A stretch of 64,000 nt of DNA from a virus: IMG/VR virus record IMGVR_UViG_3300047471_000466, positions 1 through 64,000 of that record. The stretch is one strand, 5' to 3'. The position numbers and the translations under genes were made by a program. Below, in pieces: positions 33,638-41,615 of this stretch. The notes under the pieces are model-generated. The model did not search any database. It had not been told where the DNA came from and was given only the letters and a program-made list of their open reading frames with translations. How positions within the stretch are numbered: position 1 is the stretch's first letter; each line of letters begins with the position of its first letter.

Positions 33638-34448
33638 AGCAGTCGTTGTTGTCGCCTGGCATAACGAAGAACAACTAGCAGCGTTTAAACGAGAGTGGTA
33701 TATCAAGCAGGACGACCCTGTGATATTCCAGCAGGACAAACATAAGGAAGGCTGCGCCGTCACTAAGAACAAAGGAATAAAGAAAGCCTTTGATTCCGGA
33801 GCCGAAGTCATTTGTGTTTTGGATGACGACTGCTTTCCTGATTCTAGCAATCTTCTTTGGCCGGGCAACATTCGCTATTTCATCCAGCAACACGTTGAAG
33901 CCTTGCGGCCTCAAGCCGTGCAGCGGGTAATCTCTACGACCATACCCAATTCCCGTGGGACTCCTTATCGCCATACAAGCATGAAGATGCCGGTCGCTGC
34001 CTCCATGGGGTTCTGGTCGGGCTATCCGGACTTCGACGCTATCGCAGCCTTGCAGCTAGGAGAAACTGCGAAAGTGAAATTCAACCAACAAGCGATCTTT
34101 GGATCCTTCTTTCCATTGTGCGGAATGAACTTCGCCTTTAGGCGGGGTTGGGTGGATTGCGCTTTGCAGGTTGAGGGATGCAACCGGTGGGAGGATATTT
34201 TCGGAGGTTGGGTTTTTCAGAAGATCGCGTATGAACAGGGTTGTTGTTTTAACTTGAACGGTCCCGTAGTTCGCCATTCCCGGCAATCCAACGTCTGGCA
34301 TAACCTGAGAGAGGAAGCTAAGTATATCGAACAGAACGAAACGCTTTGGGAAATTATCGCTAAAGCTCCTTATGGGTTGTCTGCTAATTCGTTGCGAAAA
34401 CTTTATATTGAACCTATGTTGAAAAAAGGAGGTGATAAGAATGGCTGA
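33615..34448 (+). CDS. GT75-like reversibly glycosylated polypeptide / UDP-arabinose mutase-like
   Basis: Protein of 277 residues. 'VICVLDDDCFPDS' is the DDD motif; 'VAASMGFWSGYPDFDAIAAL', 'FPLCGMNFAFRR' and 'EDIFGGWVFQKIA' fit the conserved blocks of plant RGP/UAM proteins, which interconvert UDP-arabinopyranose and UDP-arabinofuranose. The arginine autoglycosylated in plant RGPs cannot be confirmed here. It overlaps the DUF707-like gene by 23 bp; the two probably work together. Confidence 0.72.
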   Translation: MMETDLGKAVVVVAWHNEEQLAAFKREWYIKQDDPVIFQQDKHKEGCAVTKNKGIKKAFDSGAEVICVLDDDCFPDSSNLLWPGNIRYFIQQHVEALRPQAVQRVISTTIPNSRGTPYRHTSMKMPVAASMGFWSGYPDFDAIAALQLGETAKVKFNQQAIFGSFFPLCGMNFAFRRGWVDCALQVEGCNRWEDIFGGWVFQKIAYEQGCCFNLNGPVVRHSRQSNVWHNLREEAKYIEQNETLWEIIAKAPYGLSANSLRKLYIEPMLKKGGDKNG

Positions 34449-34587
34449 GAAAAAAGATAAGAAATGGATCCAGAAAGCGGTGAATCCTGATCATAAAGGA
34501 TACTGCACCCCTATGAGTAAAGCTACTTGTACGCCGCGGCGAAAAGCTCTGGCGAGGACGTTTAAGAAGATGGCGAAGGACCGTTAG
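34441..34587 (+). CDS. Small basic phage protein (48 aa)
   Basis: Preceded by AAGGAGGTGATAAG, one of the best ribosome-binding sites in the window. Lys/Arg-rich with 'WIQKAVNPDHKGYCTPMSK' and 'CTPRRKALARTFKKMA'. Possibly DNA-binding or structural. Last gene of the plus operon, 3 bp before the end of a minus-strand gene. Confidence 0.65.
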   Translation: MAEKKDKKWIQKAVNPDHKGYCTPMSKATCTPRRKALARTFKKMAKDR

Positions 34588-34590
34588 AGT

Positions 34591-35154
34591 TTAGATATCT
34601 TCCAACGTGTAGATAGTTTTAACTTTAAGTGTGTTCGCGGGGTTGCCCCCAGTCCAAGAAGTCGGATTGGAAGAAAAGGTTAGTAACTGTAGCGGTTGGT
34701 TGTTGTATATTGAAGCCACCCCTGGCTGTTCCGTTACCCCATAGCCGTGGGTAGAGAAAGCTTGTATCCACGGCCTGAGAACAAGAAGATTAGAAGTGCC
34801 GAACGTGTTACCAAAAAAATCAGTTAGATTTGTTACGCTTTCGGCGGCGAGATCGTAGCAAGCGGTGGAGGTAGTGGTATAAATATCGTCGCCATCAACC
34901 CATCCACTATACGCTCCTCCTTCAAAATGACTGGTCAGTATTACTTGAAGAATAGAAATCCATTTGTTTAGCCCGGGAGCCGCGATAAGATTTACGGGAG
35001 TACTCGGTAGCGTTTTGATTTGTGCGTCTGTTAGTATCGTGGTGGAGGTCAGTATACCAGAACTATCGTTTCCGCCGTCTTCTACTACTTCTAAAACCGG
35101 AAGCGTTTCTCCATTAACAACAACAAAAGCGGTACCAGGTAAATGAGCAGCCAT
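34591..35154 (-). CDS. Tail/adhesin protein with shared N-terminal anchor
   Basis: About 187 residues from the ATG at 35154. The first ~35 residues (MAAHLPGTAFVVVNGETLPV...) are nearly the same as in the protein at 35987-36925, while the C-terminal part differs. This is how phages attach different tips to one docking site. The start was chosen because conservation begins at MAA and a matching promoter lies directly upstream. Confidence 0.65.
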   Translation of the reverse strand: MAAHLPGTAFVVVNGETLPVLEVVEDGGNDSSGILTSTTILTDAQIKTLPSTPVNLIAAPGLNKWISILQVILTSHFEGGAYSGWVDGDDIYTTTSTACYDLAAESVTNLTDFFGNTFGTSNLLVLRPWIQAFSTHGYGVTEQPGVASIYNNQPLQLLTFSSNPTSWTGGNPANTLKVKTIYTLEDI

Positions 35155-35159
35155 ACGAA

Positions 35160-35187
35160 AGAATACTAGATCTTTATGATTTGACAA
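35160..35187 (-). promoter_or_regulatory. Sigma70-like promoter, leaderless
   Basis: Minus strand: TTGTCA (35182-35187), 16-bp spacer, TATTCT (35160-35165); ATG begins 5 nt after the -10, so the transcript would start at or next to the start codon. Near-identical to 36931-36958. Confidence 0.65.
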
Positions 35188-35220
35188 GGCGCGGACTTTT
35201 AAAAAATTGGCGAAGAGTCG

Positions 35221-35985
35221 CTAGGAAAAACAACGTCCTAAAAACGAAATGAAATCGTCTCCCAGCGCCGCTGTGAAATTCGATGGGTCGCCATGATCTC
35301 CTGTCGTTAATATGCAGGTTGCTTCAGTCGCATGTCCCGTTGCCAGAGTTACTAAAGCTTGTCCGTGCTGATTCACTGGAACTGTTGCGTCGGCTAATGA
35401 ACCCATGCAGCGTAATCTGAGACCATTAAATGCGGAAGCTGCGAACTGCATCGGATCGCGGCCTGTTGTGCCTGTGGGGTAACTTGGAAACGCGATGTTT
35501 ATTGAAGCAGTCAGATTGGCGTTCCCGTGCGCCACAGAAAGATCACATACCGGAAAGATACCGTGCCAGCCCTTAACAGTTACGCCTGGAAATCCTTGGG
35601 TCGCCTTCATTAGGCCCAGCGGTCCACCTGCACTTCCGCCCGTCAGTACAACTTCAGTAACCCCGTAATTCGCCACGAGATACGCCACAAGATTTTCACA
35701 AGCGGTCTGCGCGGTCGGGTTATCCCATTGATTGGGTCCCCCCATCATACAGGCCGCATTCAAGTATCTATTCTCTATAGCTTTCGACCAGTAGTAGTGA
35801 TTGAGAGTGGGAATTGTAAGACTGAATTCATTCATGTTACTGACGAACTGCCCCAAACCGTGGCACCATACCAGAGCCGTACCAGCGATGCGGTTTGTAG
35901 GAACCATGATCCTGGCCAAGTCTCCTGAAATTGTGGTATCAACTATTGAGTAGCTACCAGTTATAGAGCCGCCCGACGATTTCAT
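35221..35985 (-). CDS. Alpha/beta hydrolase (virion-associated esterase?)
   Basis: Protein of 254 residues with the hydrolase pattern: oxyanion region 'LVWCHGLGQF', nucleophile elbow 'LTGGSAGGPLG' (Ser), acid near 'MGSLADATVPV' and His in 'TGDHGDPSNF'. Flanked by two adhesin genes on the same strand, so it may deacylate host surface glycans during adsorption. No signal peptide. The function is inferred from fold and context. Confidence 0.75.
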   Translation of the reverse strand: MKSSGGSITGSYSIVDTTISGDLARIMVPTNRIAGTALVWCHGLGQFVSNMNEFSLTIPTLNHYYWSKAIENRYLNAACMMGGPNQWDNPTAQTACENLVAYLVANYGVTEVVLTGGSAGGPLGLMKATQGFPGVTVKGWHGIFPVCDLSVAHGNANLTASINIAFPSYPTGTTGRDPMQFAASAFNGLRLRCMGSLADATVPVNQHGQALVTLATGHATEATCILTTGDHGDPSNFTAALGDDFISFLGRCFS

Positions 35986-35986
35986 T

Positions 35987-36925
35987 TTAGTTGTTTATGA
36001 ACGCGAACAATCCTGAATTTCCAGAGCCACCCAAAAAGGATCCGCCCAAAAAGTTTACTCCGGAATCGCCCCATTCATTCCAACTTATGTAATGATACCC
36101 CAATCCGGGGGTTCCTTTATAATTGGCGGTTAATGGTATAATTGAAGTAGCTGCTGCGCTCATAATAGCCATGATTCCTGAAAAAGAGGTAGTTGTGTCT
36201 ATTCCTATACCTGACCCAACTGAGCCTGCAGATACCACGCTAGTCATTAGTGTGGCTTCGACCATGTCGGTAGCATATCCTGTTACATATTCAACCTTGT
36301 TACCAGAAATTCCGTGAGCCTGTCGAATCGCACTTAGTTCATAGGCCCAACTTGCGGCGGTATCAATGACTCCTAAAGCACGAGTTACTTGGTTATAGGC
36401 GTTCCCAACAAATCGTTTCCCTCCCACATTAGTAACTGTTCCTCCTTCGCTATCTTCTGTGACATTAGTCCCACTCGCACGAACCCACCCAATCCATAAT
36501 TTTGTATGGTCGCTGGCAAGAACAGTAACACCATCCTGTGTTCCTAAAGCATCTGCGCGGGTTGTGTCGTTCGTCCACGCCGATGATAGGCTTAACGCTG
36601 TTGCGGCGGAGTTAACAAAAACGTCATAGTTTTTTCCACTTGTGATCGTAAGCGAAAGCGAGATTTCCGAAAATGTCTTAGCCTGCCAAGCCGTTCCATT
36701 CCAAGTGTTAACATTGTTGTGGATGAAGGGCGTGTAATAAAGAGTTCCTTGATTCGTTCGATCAACTGTTGAGATAGCAACACCTGATTCCGTTGTTAAC
36801 CTACCTCCCGGAATATTGAAAACAACGTTAGCGGTTCCGCTTCCGCCGTCTTCTACTACTTCTAAAAATGGGAGGGTTTGCCCGTTTACAACAACAAATG
36901 CAGTTCCCGGTAAGTTAGCGGCCAT
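35987..36925 (-). CDS. Tail fibre/adhesin protein
   Basis: About 312 residues from ATG 36925. N-terminal anchor 'MAANLPGTAFVVVNGQTLPF' is shared with 34591-35154. The body 'GGRLTTESGVAISTVDRTNQ', 'LYYTPFIHNNVNTWNGT', 'YDVFVNSAATALSLS', 'KRFVGNAYNQVTR' is a pattern I know from phage tail-fibre middle domains. Gly/Ser-rich C-terminus. Upstream in-frame codons lie in the promoter and are unlikely to be translated. Confidence 0.78.
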   Translation of the reverse strand: MAANLPGTAFVVVNGQTLPFLEVVEDGGSGTANVVFNIPGGRLTTESGVAISTVDRTNQGTLYYTPFIHNNVNTWNGTAWQAKTFSEISLSLTITSGKNYDVFVNSAATALSLSSAWTNDTTRADALGTQDGVTVLASDHTKLWIGWVRASGTNVTEDSEGGTVTNVGGKRFVGNAYNQVTRALGVIDTAASWAYELSAIRQAHGISGNKVEYVTGYATDMVEATLMTSVVSAGSVGSGIGIDTTTSFSGIMAIMSAAATSIIPLTANYKGTPGLGYHYISWNEWGDSGVNFLGGSFLGGSGNSGLFAFINN

Positions 36926-36930
36926 GAGAC

Positions 36931-36958
36931 ATAATACTAAGTCTTTATGATTTGACAA
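36931..36958 (-). promoter_or_regulatory. Sigma70-like promoter, leaderless
   Basis: Minus strand: TTGTCA (36953-36958), 16-bp spacer, TATTAT (36931-36936); ATG 5 nt downstream. Same spacing as the copy at 35160-35187, with the conserved block extending upstream (TTTGACAAGGCGCG on plus). Confidence 0.7.
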
Positions 36959-36986
36959 GGCGCGAACTTTTGTTTTAGATTTTGGT

Positions 36987-37289
36987 ATGAAGAAAATCAT
37001 ACTAGCGGTATTTGCCGCACTGTTAATGGGAAGTGCCATCGCCAAGTCTGATGTTGTTATCGGATACGATGGTGACTGTCAGGTGTACTTCAGACCCGAC
37101 TACGGATACTTCGAGGTCTGTGAACAACAGGCTCCCGTCTTTTTAGGCGCGGAGTTCGACGTTCATACGTTTCGCCGAGGATTCCGGGAAGGACCTAACT
37201 TCCACGAACACTTCGGTCGGCACTGGTCTGGGCCCCAGACTAGATATGAAACCAGGGAAACCATTACCGAACATCGCAGGGGCCGGTAA
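36987..37289 (+). CDS. Secreted protein with Sec signal peptide
   Basis: Protein of 100 residues. MKKIILAVFAALLMGSAIAK is a textbook signal peptide (cleavage after AIA). The mature part has two cysteines and many aromatics, and a His/Arg-rich end. Divergent from the adhesin gene and closed by a terminator. Function unknown; export suggests the periplasm or infected-cell surface. Confidence 0.7.
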   Translation: MKKIILAVFAALLMGSAIAKSDVVIGYDGDCQVYFRPDYGYFEVCEQQAPVFLGAEFDVHTFRRGFREGPNFHEHFGRHWSGPQTRYETRETITEHRRGR

Positions 37290-37296
37290 ATAACCT

Positions 37297-37334
37297 AATG
37301 CGCGTAGTTGACATATTTGTCGATTACGCGCATT
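37297..37334 (+). terminator. Intrinsic terminator-like hairpin
   Basis: Perfect 10-bp stem AATGCGCGTA/TACGCGCATT with an 18-nt loop, then TTCTC. It follows the secreted-protein gene. Confidence 0.6.
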
Positions 37335-37341
37335 TTCTCAT

Positions 37342-37509
37342 ATGAATCTAATACCACTAATTCTACAAATCATCGCGCTGATCCTGTTGTTCATGGCTTC
37401 GATAGGAAAGAGTAATATCTTTTCTGGTAAGATGCAGACATTCCCGTTAGGGATGTTCTTCTGGTTGGCGAGTCTGATGGTTACCCTTGGAATCCACGAA
37501 GCGCACTAA
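37342..37509 (+). CDS. Two-TM membrane protein (55 aa)
   Basis: MNLIPLILQIIALILLFMAS then a polar turn and a second hydrophobic helix. TAATG overlap with the next gene. Small membrane protein of unknown role. Confidence 0.6.
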   Translation: MNLIPLILQIIALILLFMASIGKSNIFSGKMQTFPLGMFFWLASLMVTLGIHEAH

Positions 37510-37700
37510 TGCCCGCTAAATCTGTAGCCCAGCGTCGTCTCATGGCCGCTGCTGAACATGGGGCCAGCTTTCCCATGGCCAAGCAGATTAGGAAATCCAT
37601 GACTCATAAGCAGATGCACGATTTCGCCTCAACCCCAGAACAAGGGTTACCTAGAAAAAAGAAGAAACGCGGCCCGCTCTCGGATTACGAAATGCCGTGA
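37509..37700 (+). CDS. DUF3008-like small protein
   Basis: Protein of 63 residues. 'MPAKSVAQRRLMAAAEHGAS' and 'MTHKQMHDFASTPEQGLPRK' follow the pattern of short DUF3008-type proteins in many phages. Basic; function unknown. Converges on the GT4-like gene with a 16-bp overlap. Confidence 0.7.
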   Translation: MPAKSVAQRRLMAAAEHGASFPMAKQIRKSMTHKQMHDFASTPEQGLPRKKKKRGPLSDYEMP

Positions 37701-38701
37701 GCTAGGAAGTGTTTCCAAAAAGGAAATCCTCGCTCGTTGTGTTTGTTTAAAGCCCTCTCGCCTCTGTGGCCTTGATTCTCCAGCAATAGTCTAATTCCTA
37801 CTTCTGCCACTTCGACCACATTGTCGGGTTCTGCCTTCCATTGCTCGGGGGCCCATCGTATAACCGGAGATACGACAGAAGGAACGCCTACTGAAATCCC
37901 GTCTGCAGTAATCATATTAAAAGATTCAGTGTAGGAGAGTTGGAGTAAGAGATCCATTTTGCCAATAAGTTTTATGAATCGATCCCAGCTATCCCAATCA
38001 TGTTTGATTAGTTCAACTGAGGGCAATCCTTCCACCATTTCTTCTATGGCGGGCAGAGTTGTAGATTTACAGCCGTCGCCTCCGGTAGACATATGGAGTC
38101 TTAGCGGAACGTTTAACTGATTCTGTATCACCAGTGCTGCCGCAGCCGCGGTCATAAAATTTTTCTCAGGCCTGATCGCGCCGAAAGCCCCGATATTCAG
38201 AACGTCCGAATTCCATCGTTTTCCGTGGATGTGGCCGATAGGATACAGGTTTGGCAGTAAAACACAGTTCTCGTTGTAGACAGCCCGGAACCAATGAACA
38301 AACGAGTAGTTGTTTCCACCTACCATAAAGTTATCCACGGTCTCAGAGAATTCTGCATATAGGCGAAATAGCTTAATCGCGTTTGGATCCGCCTGTAGGA
38401 AGCCGATGTTCGAATGGGACAGAACCGCGAACTTAGTATGATGAAAGTGCCTGATAAGGCTTTTAAGATCGTGGAGAGTTAACCAGGGAGCGGAGATTAC
38501 TACGTGGGTAAAAGGACGTAGTTGATGTCTCGCCTTATCCAGGATTTTTACCACATCCACATTATGTCTTACGGCAAAAGCTTCCGCGTCTATTCCTTTC
38601 CCCCGCAGGTATTTCGCCGTGGTGTACCCGGCTACGTTTAATCCTACACAACTAGATCGAACCCAGTGAGCGAAGTCTTTGAAGAATATGGCAAGTCTCA
38701 T
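37685..38701 (-). CDS. GT4-like glycosyltransferase
   Basis: Protein of 338 residues. 'VAGYTTAKYLRGKGIDAEAF' is the acceptor-side start, 'NIGAFGAIRPEKNFMTAAAAAL' the interdomain strand, and 'LLLQLSYTESFNMITADGISVGVPSVVSPVI' the conserved E-rich donor-binding motif of GT-B family 4. Alone on the minus strand. Adds to the many sugar-transfer genes here. Confidence 0.8.
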   Translation of the reverse strand: MRLAIFFKDFAHWVRSSCVGLNVAGYTTAKYLRGKGIDAEAFAVRHNVDVVKILDKARHQLRPFTHVVISAPWLTLHDLKSLIRHFHHTKFAVLSHSNIGFLQADPNAIKLFRLYAEFSETVDNFMVGGNNYSFVHWFRAVYNENCVLLPNLYPIGHIHGKRWNSDVLNIGAFGAIRPEKNFMTAAAAALVIQNQLNVPLRLHMSTGGDGCKSTTLPAIEEMVEGLPSVELIKHDWDSWDRFIKLIGKMDLLLQLSYTESFNMITADGISVGVPSVVSPVIRWAPEQWKAEPDNVVEVAEVGIRLLLENQGHRGERALNKHNERGFPFWKHFLAHGIS

Positions 38702-39108
38702 GTGGTTTTAGTATAGCATGAAATTTCTAGAAAAAAATTTTTCTCTGTCGGTGATATACGCTCACACGCGGGACAGTATGGGGACGTGACGCGATAGGGG
38801 CGGGGCGGTCTGATGCAGCCCTAGTAGTGCAGACACGATCTGCACCCAGTAAAGGGTAAACGGATGAAGTCAGTAGGTAGTAGTAGGTAGTGAGATTTCT
38901 CTGGGGAATGTCAGACGCCTTGACAGTGTTGCGAGTAGCCTTGGCACAGTGTAGTAGATGCAATCACTACATTCGGAAGGACGCAATAGCGAGTAGCTCA
39001 ACAAGCGTAAGCAAACCTGCACAGCCCTCACTGAACGACGAATAGACCAAACTTCAAGCCAGAAAAAGCCAGTGAACCTGTATCACTGAAGCACTGCTGC
39101 ACTGACCT
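38702..39108. other. Non-coding stretch at the start of the hairpin-rich island
   Basis: About 400 bp without a convincing ORF. It contains an AT palindrome (AGAAAAAAATTTTTCT near 38729), a perfect GTGCAGA-cacga-TCTGCAC hairpin (38827-38845) and a GTAGT/ACTAC hairpin near 38951, plus repeated CACTGA words. The mixture suggests promoters and RNA structure, but none can be fixed. Confidence 0.5.
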
Positions 39109-39195
39109 ATGCATAACATACATAGGTTAGACAACATAGCGGAAGTTAGACATGTAGTTGAAGCTGTGCTGCTCCCCAAGCGGGGACAGTCAGCC

Positions 39196-39459
39196 ATGAC
39201 TGCAATCTATCGAAACGGGAGAACATTCGGAAAAGTGCCGATGCGCGCCTTCACAGGTAGCAAAGGTCGTTGCCGTGAGGCTTCACGTTGGGAATTCAAT
39301 CCCCAAACGTTGAAGGAAGCGGAAGTTTTCCGGGGCAAGCGCGAAGATCGTAGTAAGCACATTACTGCATGGTCACCTTGCCCAACTGCGCCAATCGAAA
39401 CTCCAATGAGTTTTTACCAGCGCAATATGTTCAAACGTTTCCACCGTGTAGCCTCGTAA
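39196..39459 (+). CDS. Hypothetical basic protein in the island
   Basis: About 87 residues from the ATG at 39196 (MTAIYRNGRTFGKVPMRAFT). An upstream start at 39109 is possible, but that stretch holds hairpins (CCTATG/CATAGG, TCCCC/GGGGA). The chosen ATG itself lies in a perfect CAGTCA-GCCA-TGACTG hairpin (39187-39202). Basic, no known domain. Confidence 0.45.
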   Translation: MTAIYRNGRTFGKVPMRAFTGSKGRCREASRWEFNPQTLKEAEVFRGKREDRSKHITAWSPCPTAPIETPMSFYQRNMFKRFHRVAS

Positions 39460-39795
39460 GAGGCTGCATAGGTCAGTGTAGTAATGCTTATTACAACTTT
39501 GCGATATTGCTTCAATGTCGCATTGCACCAGTGATTCAAGGTCGCATCCCTGAATTATTATGCGTTGGCTATAACAACGCTTTAAGGGTGAATGAGCATC
39601 ACAACACTATGGGCACGCTAGGTGTTTAGTGTGACAGGCACGTTATGTGTCTGTCTGTGATTCTGCTAGGTCATATTGTTGCATTGGTGCAATGTCGCAA
39701 GGCTACATAGGTGAATAGTTTAATTCAACTAATGTTTTGTGGCGTTTGCGTGGTGCAACGGACTTGGCAGATAACAGACAGCGAAAGGAACAACT
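39450..39795 (+). ncRNA. Hairpin-rich leader before the 156-aa gene
   Basis: About 340 bp without a gene. Perfect hairpins: an 8-bp stem (one wobble) around 39450-39469 with a GTAA tetraloop, GTAAT-GCTT-ATTAC (39480-39493), GCGTTG/CAACGC near 39562-39580 and TTGCA-TTGG-TGCAA near 39679-39692. The strand is taken from flanking plus-strand genes. Confidence 0.5.
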
Positions 39796-40266
39796 ATGGA
39801 CAACCAAATTGTTCCCGCAAACTCTGTTACGTTGGCAGAGATTGATGAGTCGGAAGACTTGGGTCAATACAACAAGCCAACTGTGTCTGCGTTCATCGCA
39901 GCACAGCACGGCATCGTATTGTCCAAGGGCAATCGCAATCTCAAGTTTATTGTGGCTTCACTTGTGAAGTCCGGTAAAACTGAGGCGGCTGCAAAAGACC
40001 TCGTTAAACTCGGTCGCAAAGCGCATGATAAGCATGTTGCCGGATATTACAAAAATATCCGTGCGGTCAATGCTGTCATTGCGGCAGACCCCGATTATCG
40101 CCAGTCCATGAAAGTCTGGCGCAATAAAAAGGGTGATCTTTGTGCCAACACGATGTACCGCAAAGCGGGTGTCGTGTCCTCTGCAACGTATGAGGCAATG
40201 CGGGACGAATTGGCTGCGCTCAAGGCAATTGTGAAAACATTGCCTGCTGCGCCAGTCAAGGCGTAA
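39796..40266 (+). CDS. Hypothetical protein (156 aa) flanked by structured RNAs
   Basis: Clear coding sequence, MDNQIVPANSVTLAEIDESE..., with a basic, helical middle ('NRNLKFIVASLVKSGKTEAA', 'LVKLGRKAHDKHVAGYYKNI') that could bind nucleic acid. No family recognised. It lies between two hairpin-rich non-coding stretches and ends just before a strong hairpin. An RNA partner role is possible but only suggested by position. Confidence 0.75.
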   Translation: MDNQIVPANSVTLAEIDESEDLGQYNKPTVSAFIAAQHGIVLSKGNRNLKFIVASLVKSGKTEAAAKDLVKLGRKAHDKHVAGYYKNIRAVNAVIAADPDYRQSMKVWRNKKGDLCANTMYRKAGVVSSATYEAMRDELAALKAIVKTLPAAPVKA

Positions 40267-40275
40267 ATCGGTGTC

Positions 40276-40306
40276 TGCTGCAATGCTCAATGGTAGCATT
40301 GCAGCA
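40276..40306 (+). terminator. 12-bp hairpin with CAATGGT loop
   Basis: Perfect stem TGCTGCAATGCT/AGCATTGCAGCA, loop CAATGGT, 9 bp after the 156-aa gene. The same loop and stem length recur at 43824-43854 with a different stem sequence. No T-run. Confidence 0.6.
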
Positions 40307-40312
40307 GCAATC

Positions 40313-41545
40313 GCTTTATGCGAATGAAAAGTCTGAGGCTTTGGCCTTTGCCGCCAATATAAGACTCAGCATAGCGTTCGCATAAAGCACAACTGTGGAA
40401 AAGCTAATCGTCCAAATAATCCGACGACTTGACGCTCCATGCTATGGCGATTTGCCGCTAACTGCGGCTACTCTCGCCAATATCTTGGAGCAGGAGTTGC
40501 TGGATTATACTGTCGCCCAAGAGGCGAAACAATAGTTGCGGTGTCGGCTGCTCCTTAGGGAGCAGCTTGACCGCTATTACGCGGAATAGTTAGGCGACTT
40601 ATCGCCTTGTGCGGCGCATGGAACGCCTGTGGGAAAGGGAGACTTGTCTCCATGAAACACATCCATGCCACAAGCCACAGTGTAACTCAGGCAGGTTCTT
40701 CAGCACCGTAAACCTTGAAAGTGAAAAACGGGCTTATTGTCGTAATGCGACACTGCTGCCTTGCAACAGGGTTCCGTGAAAAATTGGCACGGCGGAAAGC
40801 CAATACCGATGTTGCAAGGTAGCCAGTCGCATTGTGAAATGCCAGCGGCGGGCTAATAGCCGTGTGTCGAAAGATACCAAACAGAAGCAATGCGGCCTTC
40901 CGTCTCCTAAGGTGAGAGTGAGACACATATAGAACTGGGCGCACGTTGCGTCCACAAGCAGGTTCGTATGGTAAGAGTAACGGGCGGCGGCCATAGCTGC
41001 GTAAGGTTTCCCGACGCCTAGACGAATAGATGAAGACCTGACAACAGCGTGTAGGAGCGATTGAGGTTGATAGTTCCAATCAGCATTGCTCTGAATCTAA
41101 AACGAACGTGCTATCTCTGCGGCAGTCTCTTTTTGGTGATGGAGCCGTGGGTATGAAACCAACGCAGGTTGGGAAGCTGCGATATCAAGGTTCCGCAAAT
41201 AGAACGATGCAATAATAGCATTGCGACGTGCTGCGGCGTGGATGGTTGCTATTCTATTCCACGCCGTAGTGGTCGCGGTGTAAAGAAGTTAACGGGTAAA
41301 GTCCACCCTTTTGTGGTTCCGTGCTTGCTCCTCTGCGACGTGAATGTTGCTACGATAATGCGCATCGTGTTGCGACACTGCAGCATTGTTTCAAGGTGCC
41401 ATAATAAATTCAGGCAAGGCAGTCTGATACCTGTGAGCAATGCTGCATAGCCGCAATACTCCCGATTGCAGCACAATCGGTGTCGGTATTGCAAGGCTGA
41501 CCTAACAGCTACAATCAAATGGGCATAGCGGAAGTGTAGTTCCGC
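40313..41545 (+). ncRNA. Candidate giant structured non-coding RNA (~1.2 kb)
   Basis: No convincing ORF in any frame over about 1.2 kb, but many perfect compact hairpins: GCTTTATGCGAA/TTCGCATAAAGC (40313/40377); GGCGA/TCGCC around GCCGC/GCGGC (40446-40478); TCGCC-CAAGA-GGCGA (40513); GCTGCTCC-TTAG-GGAGCAGC (40547); CCGC/GCGG (40571); AGGCGA-CTTA-TCGCCT (40592); GGAGA-CTTG-TCTCC (40638) inside GCATGGA/TCCATGC; CGGCGTGGA/TCCACGCCG (41234/41258); GCAATAC/GTATTGC around CCGATT/AATCGG (41453-41492); GCGGAA/TTCCGC (41528). Such density over ~1 kb in a phage recalls the ornate large RNA classes (GOLLD, ROOL). Class not confirmed; ends approximate; strand taken from flanking genes. Confidence 0.7.
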
Positions 41546-41615
41546 CTTGGTGTTTGCGACACACGCGGCATTACGACGGTAGTGCTGCGGAGCCGCAATT
41601 CTGCGGAAAAAGGGG

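Noticed and set aside
39551-41413. Long-range inverted match (CCTGAATTATTATG at ~39551 and CATAATAAATTCAGG at ~41400)
   Set aside because: One mismatch/indel over 14 bp across 1.8 kb can arise by chance; without covariation it cannot be called a pairing.
40687-41518. Small ORFs inside the giant RNA candidate (for example minus-strand 40687-41079 and 41249-41518)
   Set aside because: Arg/Cys/His-rich chance translations of hairpin DNA, no ribosome-binding sites, opposite to flanking genes.
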